Positions 23,800 to 36,586 are shown, numbered from the stretch's first letter. The stretch: 64,000 bases of DNA from Ichthyophis bannanicus (GCA_033557465.1 CM066033.1:1246897523-1246961522); one strand, 5' to 3'. Program-made: numbers and translations. The notes: a model not told the origin generated them from the letters alone.

Positions 23800-24034
23800 T
23801 TGTTGCAGATATGAATACTCAATAGATTTTTATCACAGAGATTACAAGATTATCAAGGATTGTATTAAAGACATTCACTGGTTTCATGGTGGCTGATAAT
23901 TGGAGTTAGTGGAAATATTAGATTTATTCTAGAATTTTTATGAATCATTTGCCACTATAACAGCATTATATATACGTTTATATAGTCTTTGAATATAAAT
24001 GCCATTGGCTTGTGCTTATCTATTACAATGCAGT

Positions 24035-24235
24035 GCAATGTGTATTTTCCAGTCCGTGCTGACTCCTGGTGACCCAGCAACTCCTGGTTTTTTTTGGCAG
24101 TGCGACCAGGCCGTTCTTCCAAGGCAATGGAAGTGACTTGCCCAAGGCCAGAAGGCGTGCTAGTGGGAATCAAACCCTGGTCTCTTAGTTACCAAACCAG
24201 TGCTCTAACCACTAGACTATTCCTCCAGTCTTATA
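24035..24235 (-). mobile_element. tRNA-derived SINE, minus orientation
   Basis: On the minus strand it reads GGAATAGTCTAGTGGTTAGA (box A-like), GGGTTTGATTCCCACTAGC (box B-like), then CTGGCCTTGGGCAAGTCACT and a run ending TGGGTCACCAGGAGTCAGCA. It is the same general SINE head as at 5582 with a different 3' part. Confidence 0.7.
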
Positions 24236-25654
24236 GAAATTCTAAATTGCTATAGCATAAAATACAGCACGCTTATAAGGTATTTTAATTAAAATATTTG
24301 ACTTCTATACAACTAGCTTATTTTATGATGAATCTTCATCAAGAGAAACAAAACAGTCGTGTGTACAAAGAATATCAGAATTGAGGTTACAGGGAGCGAG
24401 GGGAAGATGATGGAAAAAAAAGGCTAACAAAGGGATCAGGGAGAGAAGAGGTATAATGTACATTTTATAAAGCATGCATGGTGGTATAATTTAGAATATG
24501 AATAATGGATGTCTGTATTTAATTGGTTACTTAATGGGAACAGGGAGCTTGTCACGCTTTCATTTTGCTTTATTTATGCTGTTTGGTTGTTTAGGATAAC
24601 ATGTAGCAGTTGGCTAGTATATTTTATCAATTTGCAGGCTAGATGAGAGTGTATGAAGTATTATGTATTGGTTTTGCACAGCTGGTATGCTGAGTTTGGC
24701 ACATGCCCATTGCATGCTGTATTACAGTAGATACCAAACTGAAGAGATTAAGGACTAAGAATGGTTGTCTTTTTATTTTTATTGAAGGACTATTACCTTT
24801 AAAGACATACAGAAAAGCAGAACATTTAAGTTCAGTGTGGCACTGTATGCTGAGCCATTCAGTTAATGCCTTCGAAGATTACTGGTTCAACTGGAGACCT
24901 TTAACTTTTGGTTCTGTTTAATGCAGCTACTTCAGGAACCGTTCAGAAGATAGGCAGTTACTGTATCAGAGCCTCAGGATTTATTAAATTAATGATTCAG
25001 GAATGGTAAACAGAGCTGAAACTTGTTAACGTTCCTTTGATGCACTTTATAGCTAATATTTTAATAGCATTTTGAGTCTCTTAATCCTAATTAAGCTTGT
25101 CAGGCACAATGTTGTTGCAAGTATACTGTTTCAGTGTGTTCCAATACCAGAGAAGATGACATTTGGATTATTATGTTTCGGATTGATTTTAAAAAATGAC
25201 GACTTAAATGTTATGCAGTAACATGGAATGAGTTTCACTGTCGGCTTATAAAATTCAAGGAATAATTTCCCTTCAAGTAGAGTGTACCAAAGGGCTGTGC
25301 GCACTAAACAATGTAGTGAAAATATTTATATAAAACATTAAACTAAATTTAAATGTTGAAATTGCAAATGACTTGCACAAATGTTTTGCTCCGTGAAATC
25401 ATATATTTGATTTTTCAGTTAAACTTGTTTGTAAGGAATGAAGGCACATTTTAGATAGTGCTTGGCCATCGGAATTGAGACATCAAGGTTATGAGGGACA
25501 CAATTCCAGCAGTATTTTAGAAAAGACTCTGCTAAAATTGGAGCCTGTAATAAAATGGTGCAGGACTGCATGTGAATTCGCTGATACTTGAAACTGGAGG
25601 ACTCCTTTTACAAATCTGTGCGCTAAACAGGGACATTAATAACATGGATTTTTC
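24236..25654. other. Unassigned AT-rich intron
   Basis: No coding segment or known repeat was recognised in about 1.4 kb. It may be ancestral MYO6 intron sequence. Confidence 0.5.
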
Positions 25655-25785
25655 TGAGGTTAATGGAGAGGTAAGTGACTTGCCCAAGTCCACAAGGAGT
25701 GCTAGGGGGAATTGAACCCCTGGTCTCTTAGTTCCTAAGTCAGTGCACTAAGCATTAGGCTGCTACTCCACTCCATTTCAGCCAC
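25655..25785 (-). mobile_element. tRNA-derived SINE fragment, minus orientation
   Basis: On the minus strand: GAGTAGCAGCCTAATGCTTA, then GGGTTCAATTCCCCCTAGCA (box B-like), then CTTGTGGACTTGGGCAAGTC. It ends shortly after, so it is 3'-truncated. Confidence 0.7.
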
Positions 25786-26317
25786 TGAGTCAAACTGCAT
25801 TTTTCCTTTGGGGCAGTTTCTCCAAATGGGTGAGTTTTGTCTATTAGTATTGTGATTTTGTCTGGTGATTTATAGTTTGTTGGTATTATAATTTAAGAGC
25901 TCATATTGGTTGATTTACTGTTTAGCTCTTGCACAGCTAATTGACGTAGTGAATTTTGTGCATACCATGACAGTTATGAACCTCACTTCTAAGCCAGGGT
26001 ATGTGGCGTATTCATCTCAGTCTCTCAAATTTACTGCTAATACTAGGCATAGTACTTGCCTCATGCCAAAGAGAACCTACCTCTGAAGTTCATAAGATGT
26101 TAACGTGTATGGGTAATTTATCATAGTGTGCTTGGAAATTCCTCTTAATTAGGCCTACATACTTCATTAGTTTCATCTGTGAATTTAAAGATCTTAAATT
26201 AGCTTCTGTTGCTTTTTACAGTTTTTCTAGAATCAGTTTTCCTGTCAGTTTTTGGCATATTTTCTTTGTGTACCCTCTTGATTTAAATATAAGATTTGTA
26301 GCATATAGCTGTACGTT
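25786..26317. other. Unassigned intron sequence
   Basis: No gene or repeat recognised. Confidence 0.45.
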
Positions 26318-26699
26318 ATCTCTCTTTCTGGGAACAAGCAGAAAGTCCTCATGTATGGGTGACATCTGCAGTAACTTCTCCCTAGCTCTCAAAGAAAGCC
26401 TTTGGGAGATCTATCACACATGCATGGTCCCCTTCCCACCTAAAGGTGCCATCTTGCCTCCATCTCCTTTTTTTCTTGGAGCCCATCAGACATGTGTCTG
26501 TTCCACTCTCCTGGAAAAAGTTGATTTTTTTCTCTTTAGTTTTCGGTTTTCAGATCGATTCCTTTCTTGTCTCCCAGGCCCACTCGCCTTGGGTGTTGCG
26601 TTTTTTCCTCGGGTTTTCTCTTGGTGCTTGGGCATTTGCACTCTTTCTGGCCGGGTCAGTAGAGTTTGATCTTGCGGGGGCCGTATTCCCTGCCAAGGC

Positions 26700-28680
26700 C
26701 TTGGTGAGTGGCTTCAAGCCCTGCGACTGCTGTGCACATAGGTGGCTTGGAGTGGACCAAGATGCCTCAGCTTGCGGTCTCTGCTAGAAGATGACCCCAA
26801 GGCCCTCCAAGGCCATAAGAAGCAGCATGAGTCGATTTTTCAAGAGACTGGCTCAGCCCCAGAGTCATCCGTGGGATCAGCGCTCTCGAGTACCACCACG
26901 GAGGCCGAGGCCTCACATGGCGACCATGCTTCGTCAGAGCCTTGAGGTCATGGGGCATTGAACTGAGGCTCTCTCATGGAGCGACTCACCTTGAAGAGCC
27001 AGACATTGTCAATGGCCTCATCGTGCAATGAGACCAATCCCGTGGGCAAGTCCCATGGCCACTGGCCTCCAAGCCCTCAACATTTCTCCAGCGGGAGAAG
27101 ATGCCATCGGTGTCCAGGGATTGGTATCTGTTTTCTGAGGCTATCCTCGCCGAGGACACCACCTCAATGGTGCTGGCACCAGGCCCGTTATCCTCTGTGC
27201 CCATGCCAGGGGCTGTGCAGCCTTATGACTTCGAGACCAGGATGGCGGCCCTTGAGCGCAACTTGTGTGCCTTCATGGCCCAGCAGCAGCCTCTGATGCC
27301 CAATTCCTCCAGATTATCACTCCCAACAACTGTTCCCTCCACGATGAGGAGTTCCCAGAGGTGGAGATGATCCTTGTGCGCCACTGGTCTCAATCCTGGT
27401 TCCGCCTGGGTCTGAGGACTTCCCCACCCAGCACCCCCAGCTTGAAACTCAGGGACATAGGGATCCCCGGGCCATCCAGGCTGGGGTGTGAGCCCGAAGT
27501 CTGGAGGACTCTAGTCGTCCTCCGACTCTGGGTCAGAATGGGAGACCGAGGACAATGTGTCCCCAATACTCATCTTCACTGAGATGTCCCTTCAGAATCC
27601 CCTTCTTCCAAGGCTTGGCGCAGGTCCCCCCCAAAGGACCTGGCCTTCGTAGACTTTGTCTGTGATATGGAGAAGGCTCTTGTCTTCACAACATAGTCTG
27701 TTGAAGAGCCTCAGACAGAGGACATCGAGATCCTCCAGTATAAGGTTCCCCCTAAGGAGGCACTCACAGTGCCCATTCCTCCCATCCTGGAATGGCTGCT
27801 CTTTTGTATGTGGGACACCCTGGCTTTGATTCCAATTGTGAGCAGACAGCTGGACTTGGTATACTGAGTCTGCCTGAGCCCTGGCTTCCAGAAAGCTCAA
27901 CTGCCTCACAACTCCAGGGTGGTGGTGTCGGCCATGTGTTCGCTCAAGAGCCAGAAGGCGCTCTCCTTGGTGTCCCCAGGCAGGGAGGCCCATGACATGG
28001 TTGCCCTGGGCAGGGAGTACTTCCAGAGCTTGATGCTCATTAGCCAGATCCAGGCCTACCAGCTGTACATGGGCATGTAGTTGCGGGTCCTGGTGGCGGA
28101 ACTCGCTAGTTTCTTGGCTGGACTCCCTCTGAGGAGCCTTTTCAGTGGTTCTGGATCCTGACCTCCATAGTCAGAGTGCTCCAAGTTTGACTCGGGTGGC
28201 CTATGACAGCTTTGAGTTGGCAGCTGAGTAACCGCGGAGGGCATTAGTGCCTGCTGCCAGGTCTGATTACAGTCTTCCTACTTGGAGCAATGGGTACAGG
28301 ATAAGTTGGTCAATGTCCCTTGCCAGGGAGAGAACCTCTTCGGCAAGCCCATGATGGACAAGGCTGCTGAGCTAGAGTCAGAGTTCATGACCAGTTCCAG
28401 GCTCTCCAAAAAGACTGCTGACCCTTCCCGACGGAAGGTTTCGGGCAAAAAGCCCCATACCCGAAGAAGAGGAAGGTTTTCGGAAACTATCCTCAGTACT
28501 CTGCCTTCCCAGCTCCCCAACAGGGCCAGCAGTACAAGGGACAAGGTCACGGCCCCCATAATCCTAAATCCCCCAAAGCCCAGACCGTGCCTCCAGTGCA
28601 ACCTGGAGGGGGCTTTTGACTTCTTGGGCATAGCGTTGCCTCCTCCAAGAGGCCCACACTCGCAGTACAGATGAGGGAGT
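26700..28680 (+). pseudogene. DIRS subfamily II gag remnant
   Basis: Conserved Gag blocks are visible in broken frames: EDIEILQYKVPPKEALTVPI (about 27720-27780), then LLFCMWDTL; SPGFQKAQLPHNSRVVVSAM (about 27880-27940); LISQIQAYQLYMGM; and EQWVQDKLVNVPCQGENLFG (28285-28345) leading to KKPHTRRRGRFS. They match, in order, the blocks of elements A, B and D. Stops and frameshifts are frequent, consistent with an older copy. Confidence 0.7.
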
Positions 28681-30635
28681 CTGGTATTTTATGCCGCTCA
28701 GTGGTCCCTCTTAACCACCCACACCTGGGTCCTGCAGGTGGTAAAGGGATTACCACCTCCACTTTGTGCAGACGCCCCTGCCGTTCTTTCCAAGGGATCC
28801 CCCTATGACTCCTTTTCACCCGGGTCCTGCTTCAACAGGAACGCACAGGTCTTCTGGCCGACAGGGCAATGGAGCCTGTCCCCTCCCATCTTCGGGGCAG
28901 GGGGTTCTACTCCTGCTACTTTCTGGTTGCCAAAAGGACCTGAAGGTTTCAGCCCATTCTAGACCTACGGAACCTCAACCGGTTCCTGGTGAGGGAGAAG
29001 TTCAAGATGCTCTCTCTTGGAACATTGCTGCCCTACCTCCACCAGGGAGATTGGCTATGCTCATTGGATCTGACAGTACCTCCACTTTGTGGTAGGAGGC
29101 TGTCACTGCCAGTACAGGGTCCTATCCTTTGGACTGCCTTCTGCCTCCGAGGGTGTTCACAAAGTGCCTAGCGGTGGTCGCCGCCTTCCTGTGACTGCAA
29201 AGGGTGTTTGTCTTTCCCTAACTGGATGACTGGCTCATACAGGGCACCACTATCACCGAAGCTCGTCAGTCGGCGGCCCACACCATCCTCGTTGTGGAGC
29301 ATTTGGGGTTCGTCATGAACTACCCCAAGTCCCACTTCTAACTGTCCCAATGCCTGGAGTTTATAAGGGTGCTTCTGGACACTGTCCATGCCAGGGCCTT
29401 TCTCCCTCTGGGCAGGGCCTAGCGCCTAATAGCACTTGCAGGGAACATCCAGGGCTGCTCCTCAGTGTCATCCTGCCTCCTGCTTCACCTGCTGGGCCAC
29501 ATGGCCTCCAAACTGCATGTCACATCAGATGCCTGTCTCCACATGTGGCCAACCCAGTGGGCTCTCCTCTCCCAGTGCCCTCAAACAGGGCACTTGCGGG
29601 ACAGTGCCCGTGACCCGTCCTCTGGCCGACTCCCTCAGCTGGTGGCAGCAGCCACAGCACCTGCAGCCAGGATGTCCTTTCAGGTCCCCGTCCCCCCCCT
29701 GAGGATCCTCCCCATGGATGCCTCCAAGTTGGGCCTGTTGAACCCATTGTGACAACCTCTGCACTCAGGACCATTGGTCGCAGGCAGAGAGCATCCAGCA
29801 TATCCGACCTCATGGAGCTTTGAGCCATAGTACTAGCTCTCCAGGCCTTTCACCACTACTACTACTACTACTACTACTATTAATTATTTATATAGCTCTA
29901 CAAGGCATATGCAGTACTGTACAAACATATAAAGAAGACCTTGCTCATAGAGCTTGCAATTTAATCAAGACAGACAGAACAATACAAGAGAAATAAGATA
30001 AGGTTACCAAATAGGGAAAGAGATTTAAGGAGAACAAGGGATTAGGACCTAAATGTGGCCTCAAAGAGGTAAGCCTATAGCATCACCTACATCACCAAGC
30101 GGTACTGATCTAATCCGCCAACCAGGTGGCAATGTTCTATATCAACAAGCAGGGTGGCACAGGGCCACCTCTCCTGTGCCAAGAAGTGGTGAGCCTTTGC
30201 TCCTTTGCCAGCGAAAGCGGGATGCTTCTAAAGGTGGTATATCTCCCGGCCAGGACAATGGCCTGACAGACGGGCTCAGCCTGGTCCTTCAACCGCATGA
30301 GTGGCAGCTGGACCCCTGGATGACCAGCCGACTCTTCCGTCTCTGGGGCTCCTGCAGGTGGACCTCTTCATCAGCCATGTCAGTGCACAGCTGCCCCACT
30401 TCTGCTCCAGGGAGCCACATTCCTCTCGGGTTGCGGCAGATGCGTTTCTCATTCTGTGGGTGGGAGGCATCCTCTACGCCTTCCCGCCCATGCCTCTAAT
30501 CACCAAAACCCTGTTCAAGGTCCAGCTCGACAGGGTCACCCTGATCCTGGAGGCTCCCCGGTAGCTCCAGCAGCCGTAGTTTCCCCTGCTTCTCTGCCTG
30601 TCGCAGACACCCCCAGTTCCTCTGGGGTGTGTCTC
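28680..30635 (+). pseudogene. DIRS subfamily II RT and RNase H remnant
   Basis: Pieces include REKFKMLSLGTLLPYLHQGD (about 28990-29050), CHCQYRVLSFGLPSASEGVH-like palm sequence (29100-29160), a degraded LDDWLIQGTT (29222-29250), CLEFIRVLLDTVHARAFLPL (about 29352-29410) and LLGHMASKLHVTSDACLHMW (29490-29550). After the interruption come NQVAMFYINKQGGTG (30125-30170) and CLVLQPHEWQLDPW (about 30280-30320). None of the frames is continuous. Confidence 0.72.
29852..30110 (-). mobile_element. LINE-like 3'-end fragment inserted in the DIRS relic
   Basis: It begins with a CTA microsatellite (29851-29880), then TTATATAGCTCTACAAGGCA and CAGTACTGTACAAACATATA. The same TATAGC(G/T)CTACAAGGCATA end occurs at 54437 and, more diverged, at 60187. 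RNase H sequence resumes after it, so it arrived later than the DIRS element. Confidence 0.6.
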
Positions 30636-30912
30636 AGACAAGCTCAGATAACAAGACTTCGACTTTCATACTTTGGACACATCATGCAAAAAGAGAGATC
30701 ATTGGAGAAAGACATAATGCTTGGCAGGGTAGAAGGTCACCATAAAAGAGGAAGGCTGGCAATGAGATGGATCAATACAATAACAGCAATGAATACCATT
30801 CTAACAACAATGAGCCGCTTGGCTGAAGACCAAACAAATTTTAAGTGAACTATCCAGTGGGTTGCCAGGAGTCAACACCGACTCAATGGCACTCTAACAG
30901 CAACAACCAGGT
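30636..30912 (+). mobile_element. 3' end of a non-LTR retrotransposon
   Basis: The frame SYFGHIMQKERSLEKDIMLG, then RGRLAMRWINTITAM and LAEDQTNFK, is the very C-terminal LINE segment that I recall as FGHIMR...LEKDI..G...GRRGRP..RW. It is followed by GGAGTCAACACCGACTCAAT and (AAC)n, a characteristic 3' tail. It is 5'-truncated. Confidence 0.65.
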
Positions 30913-30964
30913 AAGTGCTGCTGAACATCCCGGTGAGTGGCATCTATGTGGTTTGCATGACTTT

Positions 30965-31188
30965 GAATATGCCTCCCTAAGCTTTTAATGATGAAAGCCA
31001 TGGGCTGAGAACCAGAGAAGCCAGAGTTCAGATCCTACTGTCTCTTCTTGTGATCCTGCCAAAGTCGCTTGACCCTCCATTGCCTCAGGTATAAATTCAG
31101 ATTGTAAGCACACTGAGGACAGGAAAACTCCTGTACCTGGATGTAACTCACCTTGAACTTCTGAAAAAGGCATGGACTAAATGTGCTC
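30965..31188 (+). mobile_element. tRNA-derived SINE
   Basis: Box B-like GAGTTCAGATCCTAC lies at 31023-31037. The body has CGCTTGACCCTCCATTGCCT and TCAGATTGTAAGCACACTGA. The end has GTAACTCACCTTGAACTTCT and AAAAAGGCATGGACTAAATG. It abuts the broken start of DIRS element B. Confidence 0.65.
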
Positions 31189-31205
31189 AGGCACATTCAT
31201 CTAAT

Positions 31206-32692
31206 CCCCCGGGCCGTGAGGCAAGAACTCTCGATGCCTTTGGCCGTCAATGCTTTCAGGCCTCCATGTTGTCAGCCAGAATAAGTTCATACATACTCTA
31301 CATGGGTATGTTTCTTTGGGAGGTGACTAAAGATTTGGAACTAATGGCTCCTCTTCTCCTAGACAACAAGAGGGCTGATTTCCTGACACTTGTTAAACAT
31401 TCCCAGAACGTTTCCAAGTTCATCAACAGGGCAATTTTTGTTTGTTTCGAGTGTATTAGTAGGACTTCTGCTATTTCCATTGGTGCACATTGGATTGCTT
31501 GGTTACAAGCATCTGATTTAGAACAGTGGGTGCAAGATAAGTTGGGGACTATTCCGTGCACAAGGGAAAATCTCTTTGGCAAAAGGATTGGCAAGACAAA
31601 GCTGCTCAGCTTGAGTCCAAAAATACTACTCTAAACAGGGTCTCTAGGACCACTGCCAGCCCAGCTAAGAAAAAGACTGTTAAGAAGCCCTTTTTCAACA
31701 ACAAGAAGAAGTTTTATCCTTCTTACACCCATGCAGTCCACTGTCAGTCCATGCTTCCCAGAAGGGACAGCAACAACCGAAGCAACAAAGGAAGGCTCAG
31801 GACCCCAGAGCTCAACCAGCTCAGCAGACCCAGCCTCCACAAGGTCTTTGACTTCCTGCTAGAGAACTTAGCTATCCTACCCCTGGAAATTCCAGAGCCA
31901 GTCAACATCCCAGGCAGACTGTGTTTCTTTGCCAAAAGATGGCACCAGATAACATCAGAACATTGGACTCTCTCCATAGTGACAGAGGGGTACAAACTTC
32001 ACTTCCAAAGTGTGCCCCCTCCCTCCACTCCAAGAGAGTTCAGCTCCCAGCCCCCTCTTACCGCTCTCTTGTGCCAGGAGATCACCACCCTCCTCGCTCA
32101 GGGTGCAATAGAGGAAGTGCCCCTTTCCCAACAAGGCCTGGGCTTCTACTCCTCCTTTCTTATACCAAAGAAAACAGGAGGATACAAGCCCATTCTGGAC
32201 CTCCGAGAATTAAACAAGTATTTGCTCCGGGAGAAATTCAAAATGATCTCTCTCGGAATACTTTTCCCTTACATCCAGACTCAGGATTGGCTATGTTCTC
32301 TAGACCTAAAGGATGCATATACACACATCCTTATCCACAAAGAGCACAGGAGGTTTCTTCAGTTCCTCTTTCAGGGAAGACATTACCAGTACAGGATTCT
32401 ACCCTTTGGTCTGGCTTCTGCCCCAAGACTCTTCACAAAATGCATGGCAGTAGTAGCAGCATTTCTAAGAACTCTAGGGATATTTGTCTTCCCTTACTTA
32501 GACGACTGGCTCATCCGAGCATCGTCAGCTCCAGAAGTCAGCTCTGCTCTCTCCAACACAATGCAGGTTCTTCAACATTTGGGGTTTGTTATAAATCTTC
32601 CAAAATCCCAACTCGCCCCTTCTCAAACCCTAGAGTTCATAGGGGCTCTTCTAGACACACTTTTCTGCTGCAGGTATGCTGCGTTTGAATAG
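31206..32692 (+). pseudogene. DIRS element B gag C-terminus and reverse transcriptase
   Basis: The gag tail shows SARISSYILYMGMF, then WLQASDLEQWVQDKLG. After a frameshift near 31590 a 378-codon frame carries the complete RT core. Blocks are IPGRLCFFAKRW, GFYSSFLIPKKTGGYKPILD, LRELNKYLLREKFKMIS, WLCSLDLKDAYTHILIHKEH (first catalytic Asp in DLKDAY), YQYRILPFGLASAPRLFTKC and FPYLDDWLIRAS (catalytic DD near residues 316-317), ending at LEFIGALLDT. The RT is intact up to the stop at 32692, where a short insertion or indel breaks the link to RNase H. Confidence 0.85.
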
Positions 32693-32699
32693 TTCAACT

Positions 32700-33960
32700 G
32701 GCTTCTCAAGTAGCTATGAAAACCTCCCTAACTGCTCGAGAAATACTTCAGTTGCTTGGTCATATGGCTTATACTGTACATGTGGTTCCCTATGCTTGTC
32801 TACACGTGCTTGCAGCTCAGTGGACCCTAGCTTCGCAGTGGATTCAGGTATCAGGTCGTCAGGGCGACAAAATCAGGAACTCTGCATGTCTTATTTCGTC
32901 CCTCCAATGGTGGCAATCACCAAAATACCTAATCGTAGGGTCACCTTTTCAGAAGCCACCACACCAGTCCACCCTGATGACGGATGCATCCAAATTGGGT
33001 TGGGGAGCTCATCTGGACAATCTCTTCACTCAGAGTCTTTGGACTCATCAGGAGGCTCAGCTTCACATAAACCTGCTAGAACTCAGCGCCATCTTCAGTG
33101 CTCTCAGAGTGTTCCAGGACTACCTCCACTGCAAAACAGTTCTAGTTCAGACAGACAATGAAGCTGCCATGTTCTATGTGAACAAACAGGGTGGAACACG
33201 TTCTCAGGCATTGTGCAACAAAGCCCTACACCTATGGTCATAGTGACATAGTAAATGACGGCAGATAAAGACCAGTATAGTCCATCTAGTCTGCCCAGTA
33301 AGATGACAAGAGTAGGTGCACCTGCCGCTCCATGCAAGTTACCCCTCCCCATGTCTTTGTTTAGGGGTGAACCCACCGCTCTGTGTAGGACACCCCTGTT
33401 TGTTTAGAAATTAGATAGTTAAGTTTATTTTGATTTTATCCTGTTGCTGTAAAGGGATCCACTCCTTTGCCATATGCCTTTAGATACACCTACTAGTGGT
33501 GTATCTCCCTGGCAAGCAGAATCTCTTGGCAGACAAACTCAGTCGTGTACTACTGACACACGAATGGTCTCTCCATTCAGAGCAAATTGCTCGATATCTT
33601 TCAAATCTGGGGAACCCTAGACATAGATCTGTTTGCAAGTCCTCAGAATGCCAAACTTCCCCGCTTCTGTTCCAGAATTCCTGCTCAGAACAGTCAGGCG
33701 ATGGATGCTTTCCACCTCCACTGGGATCAGGACCTACCCACCCATTCCCCTCATTCCCAAGACTCTGTTCAAGCTTCAGAGAGACAGGGGCCATATGATC
33801 CTCATAGCCCCACGCTGGCCACGACAGACATGGTATCCACTGCTTCTACATCTCTCTCAAACCAAGCCTCTGGAGTTGGGATGTGCTCCAGATCTCCTAT
33901 CCCAGGAGAACGGGATGCTTCTGCACCTGAACCCTCAGTCTTTGCACCTGATGGCGTGAC
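32700..33960 (+). pseudogene. DIRS element B RNase H, split by a repeat
   Basis: TAREILQLLGHMAYTVHVVP opens the segment. RNase H blocks follow: MTDASKLGWGAHLDNLF, LLELSAIFSALRVF and VQTDNEAAMFYVNKQGGT. At 33241 a 250-bp repeat interrupts. The domain resumes near 33490 with VVYLPGKQNLLADKLSRVLL and DIDLFASPQNAKLPRFCSRI. Catalytic acidic residues are present. The interruption and frameshifts inactivate it. Confidence 0.82.
33241..33490 (-). mobile_element. Interspersed repeat fragment inside element B RNase H
   Basis: It begins GTGACATAGTAAATGACGGC, then AGATAAAGACC and CATCTAGTCTGCCCAG. The reverse complement of this end recurs at 44450-44505 and 49388-49440 (ACTAGATAGGCCAT.TGGTCT, TTTTCTG..GTCAT). 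It is probably a LINE 3' end in minus orientation. It interrupts RNase H between the LHLW and VVYLPG segments. Confidence 0.6.
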
Positions 33961-34802
33961 TGCTGAGAGCTTAGAACTCCAAAATATCATCCTCTCTCAA
34001 CATGTTAAAGATATCATTCTGGCCTCTAGGAAACCTTCCACAAGGCATGCTTACACTTTTAAATGGAGAAGGTTCTCAATCTGCTTTTCAAAGAAGGAAC
34101 TTAATCATTTTTCCATTCCAGTAGAGGCGTTACTTGAGTATCTCCTCCACCTTTCATCCTCTGGACTTAAAACTAATTCAGTAAGAGTCTACCTCAGTGC
34201 CATTGCGGCTTTTCACATGCCCTTTGATGGACAACCTGTTTCCTCTTAGCTGCTTGTAGCGTGCTTTATGGGAGGTCTACACTTAACTAAGCCTTCCATT
34301 AAGCCACTACCTGTGGCATAGGATCTCAAGCTTGTCCTTGGACAGCTCATGAAGCCGCCCTTTGAACCCCTAGCCACTACATCCCTGAAGTTTTTTTTTG
34401 GAAGGTCATCTTCCTAATTGCCCTCTCTTTTGCAAGACGCATCAGTGAGCTCCAAGCTTTAGTGGCATACCCTCCTTATACACGGTTCCACCATGATAAG
34501 GTAGTCCTTAGGACTCATCCTCACTTTATGCCAAAGGTGGTTTTGCCTTTTCATTTAAACCGGTCGGTTTACCTGCCTGTTTTCTTCCCTAAGCCTCATG
34601 TCTCTAGTGCAGAAAGGAATCTACATACTCTGGATTGCAAGTGTGCTTTGGCCTTTTATCTTCAGAGAACTAGGCAGCACAGAAAGGCTTCACAGCTTTT
34701 TGTTGCCTTTGATTCCAGTCACCTGGGTCTACCAGTTTCCAAGAGAACACTCTCCAAGTGGATTGCAGACTGTATCTCTTTTACCTATGAGAGTAAAGGA
34801 CT

Positions 34803-35174
34803 ATCTCCAGGAACAAGCAGGAATGAGTCTTCACATATGGGTACGTCGGTACCGACGGAGCCTGCGCGGGAACGCTCCCCAGCGTCCAATCAGAAAGCTT
34901 TTGGGAGCATCCCTCAGCACCTGCGTGCTGCCTTCCCGCCTGTCCAACTGTCTCTCCTCAGTTTTCGTTTTTCCGCGGAGCCGGCAGGACGTCCTCCTGT
35001 CACCGCAGAAAATTTTTTCTTTAAATTCTTTTATTCTTGTTTTCCTGTGGTCGCGGCTGTCTCCCCGACTCCACCGGTATCGCCGGTGTTTTTTTCTTTT
35101 CTTTTTATTTAATCCAGGGAATTTTTTTCTCTCGGTTTCAGTTTTAAAACTTTGGGCCTTCAGGCCTCTCCATT
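34803..35174 (+). repeat. DIRS element C 5' inverted terminal repeat and leader
   Basis: The repeat includes the palindrome CGTCGGTACCGACG at 34844-34857 and CAGAAAGCTTTTGGGAGCAT. Its reverse complement ends at 42913. The leader reaches the gag ATG at 35175. Confidence 0.85.
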
Positions 35175-36586
35175 ATGGAGCCGCCTCCTTCTTTTCCTAA
35201 GAAGTGCCTTAACTGTGGCAGTGCAGTATTGTTTTTAGACTCCAAGTCATGGTGTCTAAACTGTTTGGGTCCTGACCATCCAGAGCCATTAGGCTACCAT
35301 GTTATGAGAAGAGATTTCCCTTTTCGAGTTTTCCTCGATACCGAGTTCCCTTCCAATGGCAGGGCACCGACCATTTCTCCTTCTCTACAGGATCAGGTTA
35401 CCCACAAACAGTCTGTTCAGACTAGCCAATCCTTGTGTGGTAGGTCTCATGCACAGCATGATGACGGCTCCGGCCTTGCCCTCAAGGATCCTTTGGCTTC
35501 AAAACCCCGGCGGGAGTCTTCGGTCTCCAAAGCCTTTCAGGGGTTTCAGGTTGTTCCTGAGGCTCACCCCTCACAGAACATACCTGAGCCATGCTCGGTG
35601 GTGGCATCCGCTTCCCCGGCATCGGCACTGGTGTTGAGTGATCCACTCTTCACCAGGGATCGTCATCTGGTTTTCTCGGTACCTTCGGGACCACTCGATA
35701 CATCCCAGATTGACTTTCCAGTATCGGTATCACCGATACTACCACCGATGTCGGTACCTTCCAGACATGCATCGATAGACTCGCTTCCTTCGATGCCGAG
35801 TCTGGAATCGATTTCCAGTCTGGAAGATTGGGTACTGACACGTCTCGGATCCGATGCTCACCGATTCCGGATGCTCGGTACCGAGAGTAGTTACCAGAGG
35901 CCTTCGGTGTCCTCGGTATCACTTGAGCAGCCTCCGATGACTGTTTCAATGTCGGTATCGTCTTCGATTCCGGCACAGCTGCCGGTATCGGTATCGGTAT
36001 CGGTGCCGATACCTGCAGTAGCATCGGGGTCAGCTCCTTCCATGCTTCTTTCACCAGAGTCGCTCCTTTCTATTCCTAGTTTGGAGTCAATACCTGGCAT
36101 GGACGATGCAGTACTGACACTCTCACCTCATGACCTACAGTACCAGCATCCATCCCTTCGGGATCTTTTTCTGCACCGGACGAGATCTTCTATTCCTACA
36201 TTCTCAAGTGCCTACTCCGGTGCCCAGGCCAGTTCTTCAGATCTAGCCTTTCCAGGGATGGCTTCTGTTGGAGATCCTTCTTTTCAGACTTTTCTCCTGG
36301 ACATAGCAACATCCCTTGCTATTCCTACCCCTGGCTATGATCCTGCTCAAAGCTCTCTTTGTTCTGGAGAAAAGGAAACTATAATGCTTCCTTTACATCA
36401 TTCCTTGCAGGATCTTCTTCTACGAATGTGGGAAGCACCTTTAAGGGTTTCCTCACCTTCTAGAGCAACTGATCTTCTATATCAGGTGCCCCCTTCTCCA
36501 GGGTTTCAAAAGACTCAACTTCCCCATCATTCCATTGTAGTGGAATCAGCAATGAGGAAGGTAAAAAGCAAGAAGAAGCATTCTTC
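35175..36586 (+). pseudogene. DIRS element C Gag-like ORF, cut by element D
   Basis: The ORF starts MEPPPSFPKKCLNCGS, with the Cys pattern C-x2-C ... WCLNCLGPDH seen in the other Gags (residues about 11-37). A long Ser/Pro/Val-rich middle is coded by repeats of TCGGTA/CCGATA-type hexamers (35640-36060). Conserved ILLDIATSLAIP-like, MWEAPLRVSSPSRATDLLYQ and SPGFQKTQLPHHSIVVESAM blocks follow. It is open for 471 codons to the insertion point at 36586. The frame then runs 47 codons into element D's terminal repeat and stops at 36731. The tail of gag is at 42208-42417. Confidence 0.82.

Larger units (their letters stand above)
26318..30635 (+). mobile_element. DIRS relic, subfamily II, 5' end to RNase H
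   Basis: It starts with the terminal-repeat-like CTGGGAACAAGCAGAAAGTC and CATGCATGGTCCCCTTCCCA, matching the reverse complement of 2640-2790. gag (26.7-28.7 kb), RT (28.7-29.4 kb) and RNase H pieces follow with many stops. An unrelated fragment (about 29852-30110) interrupts RNase H. The element stops near 30635 without recombinase or 3' repeat. Confidence 0.82.
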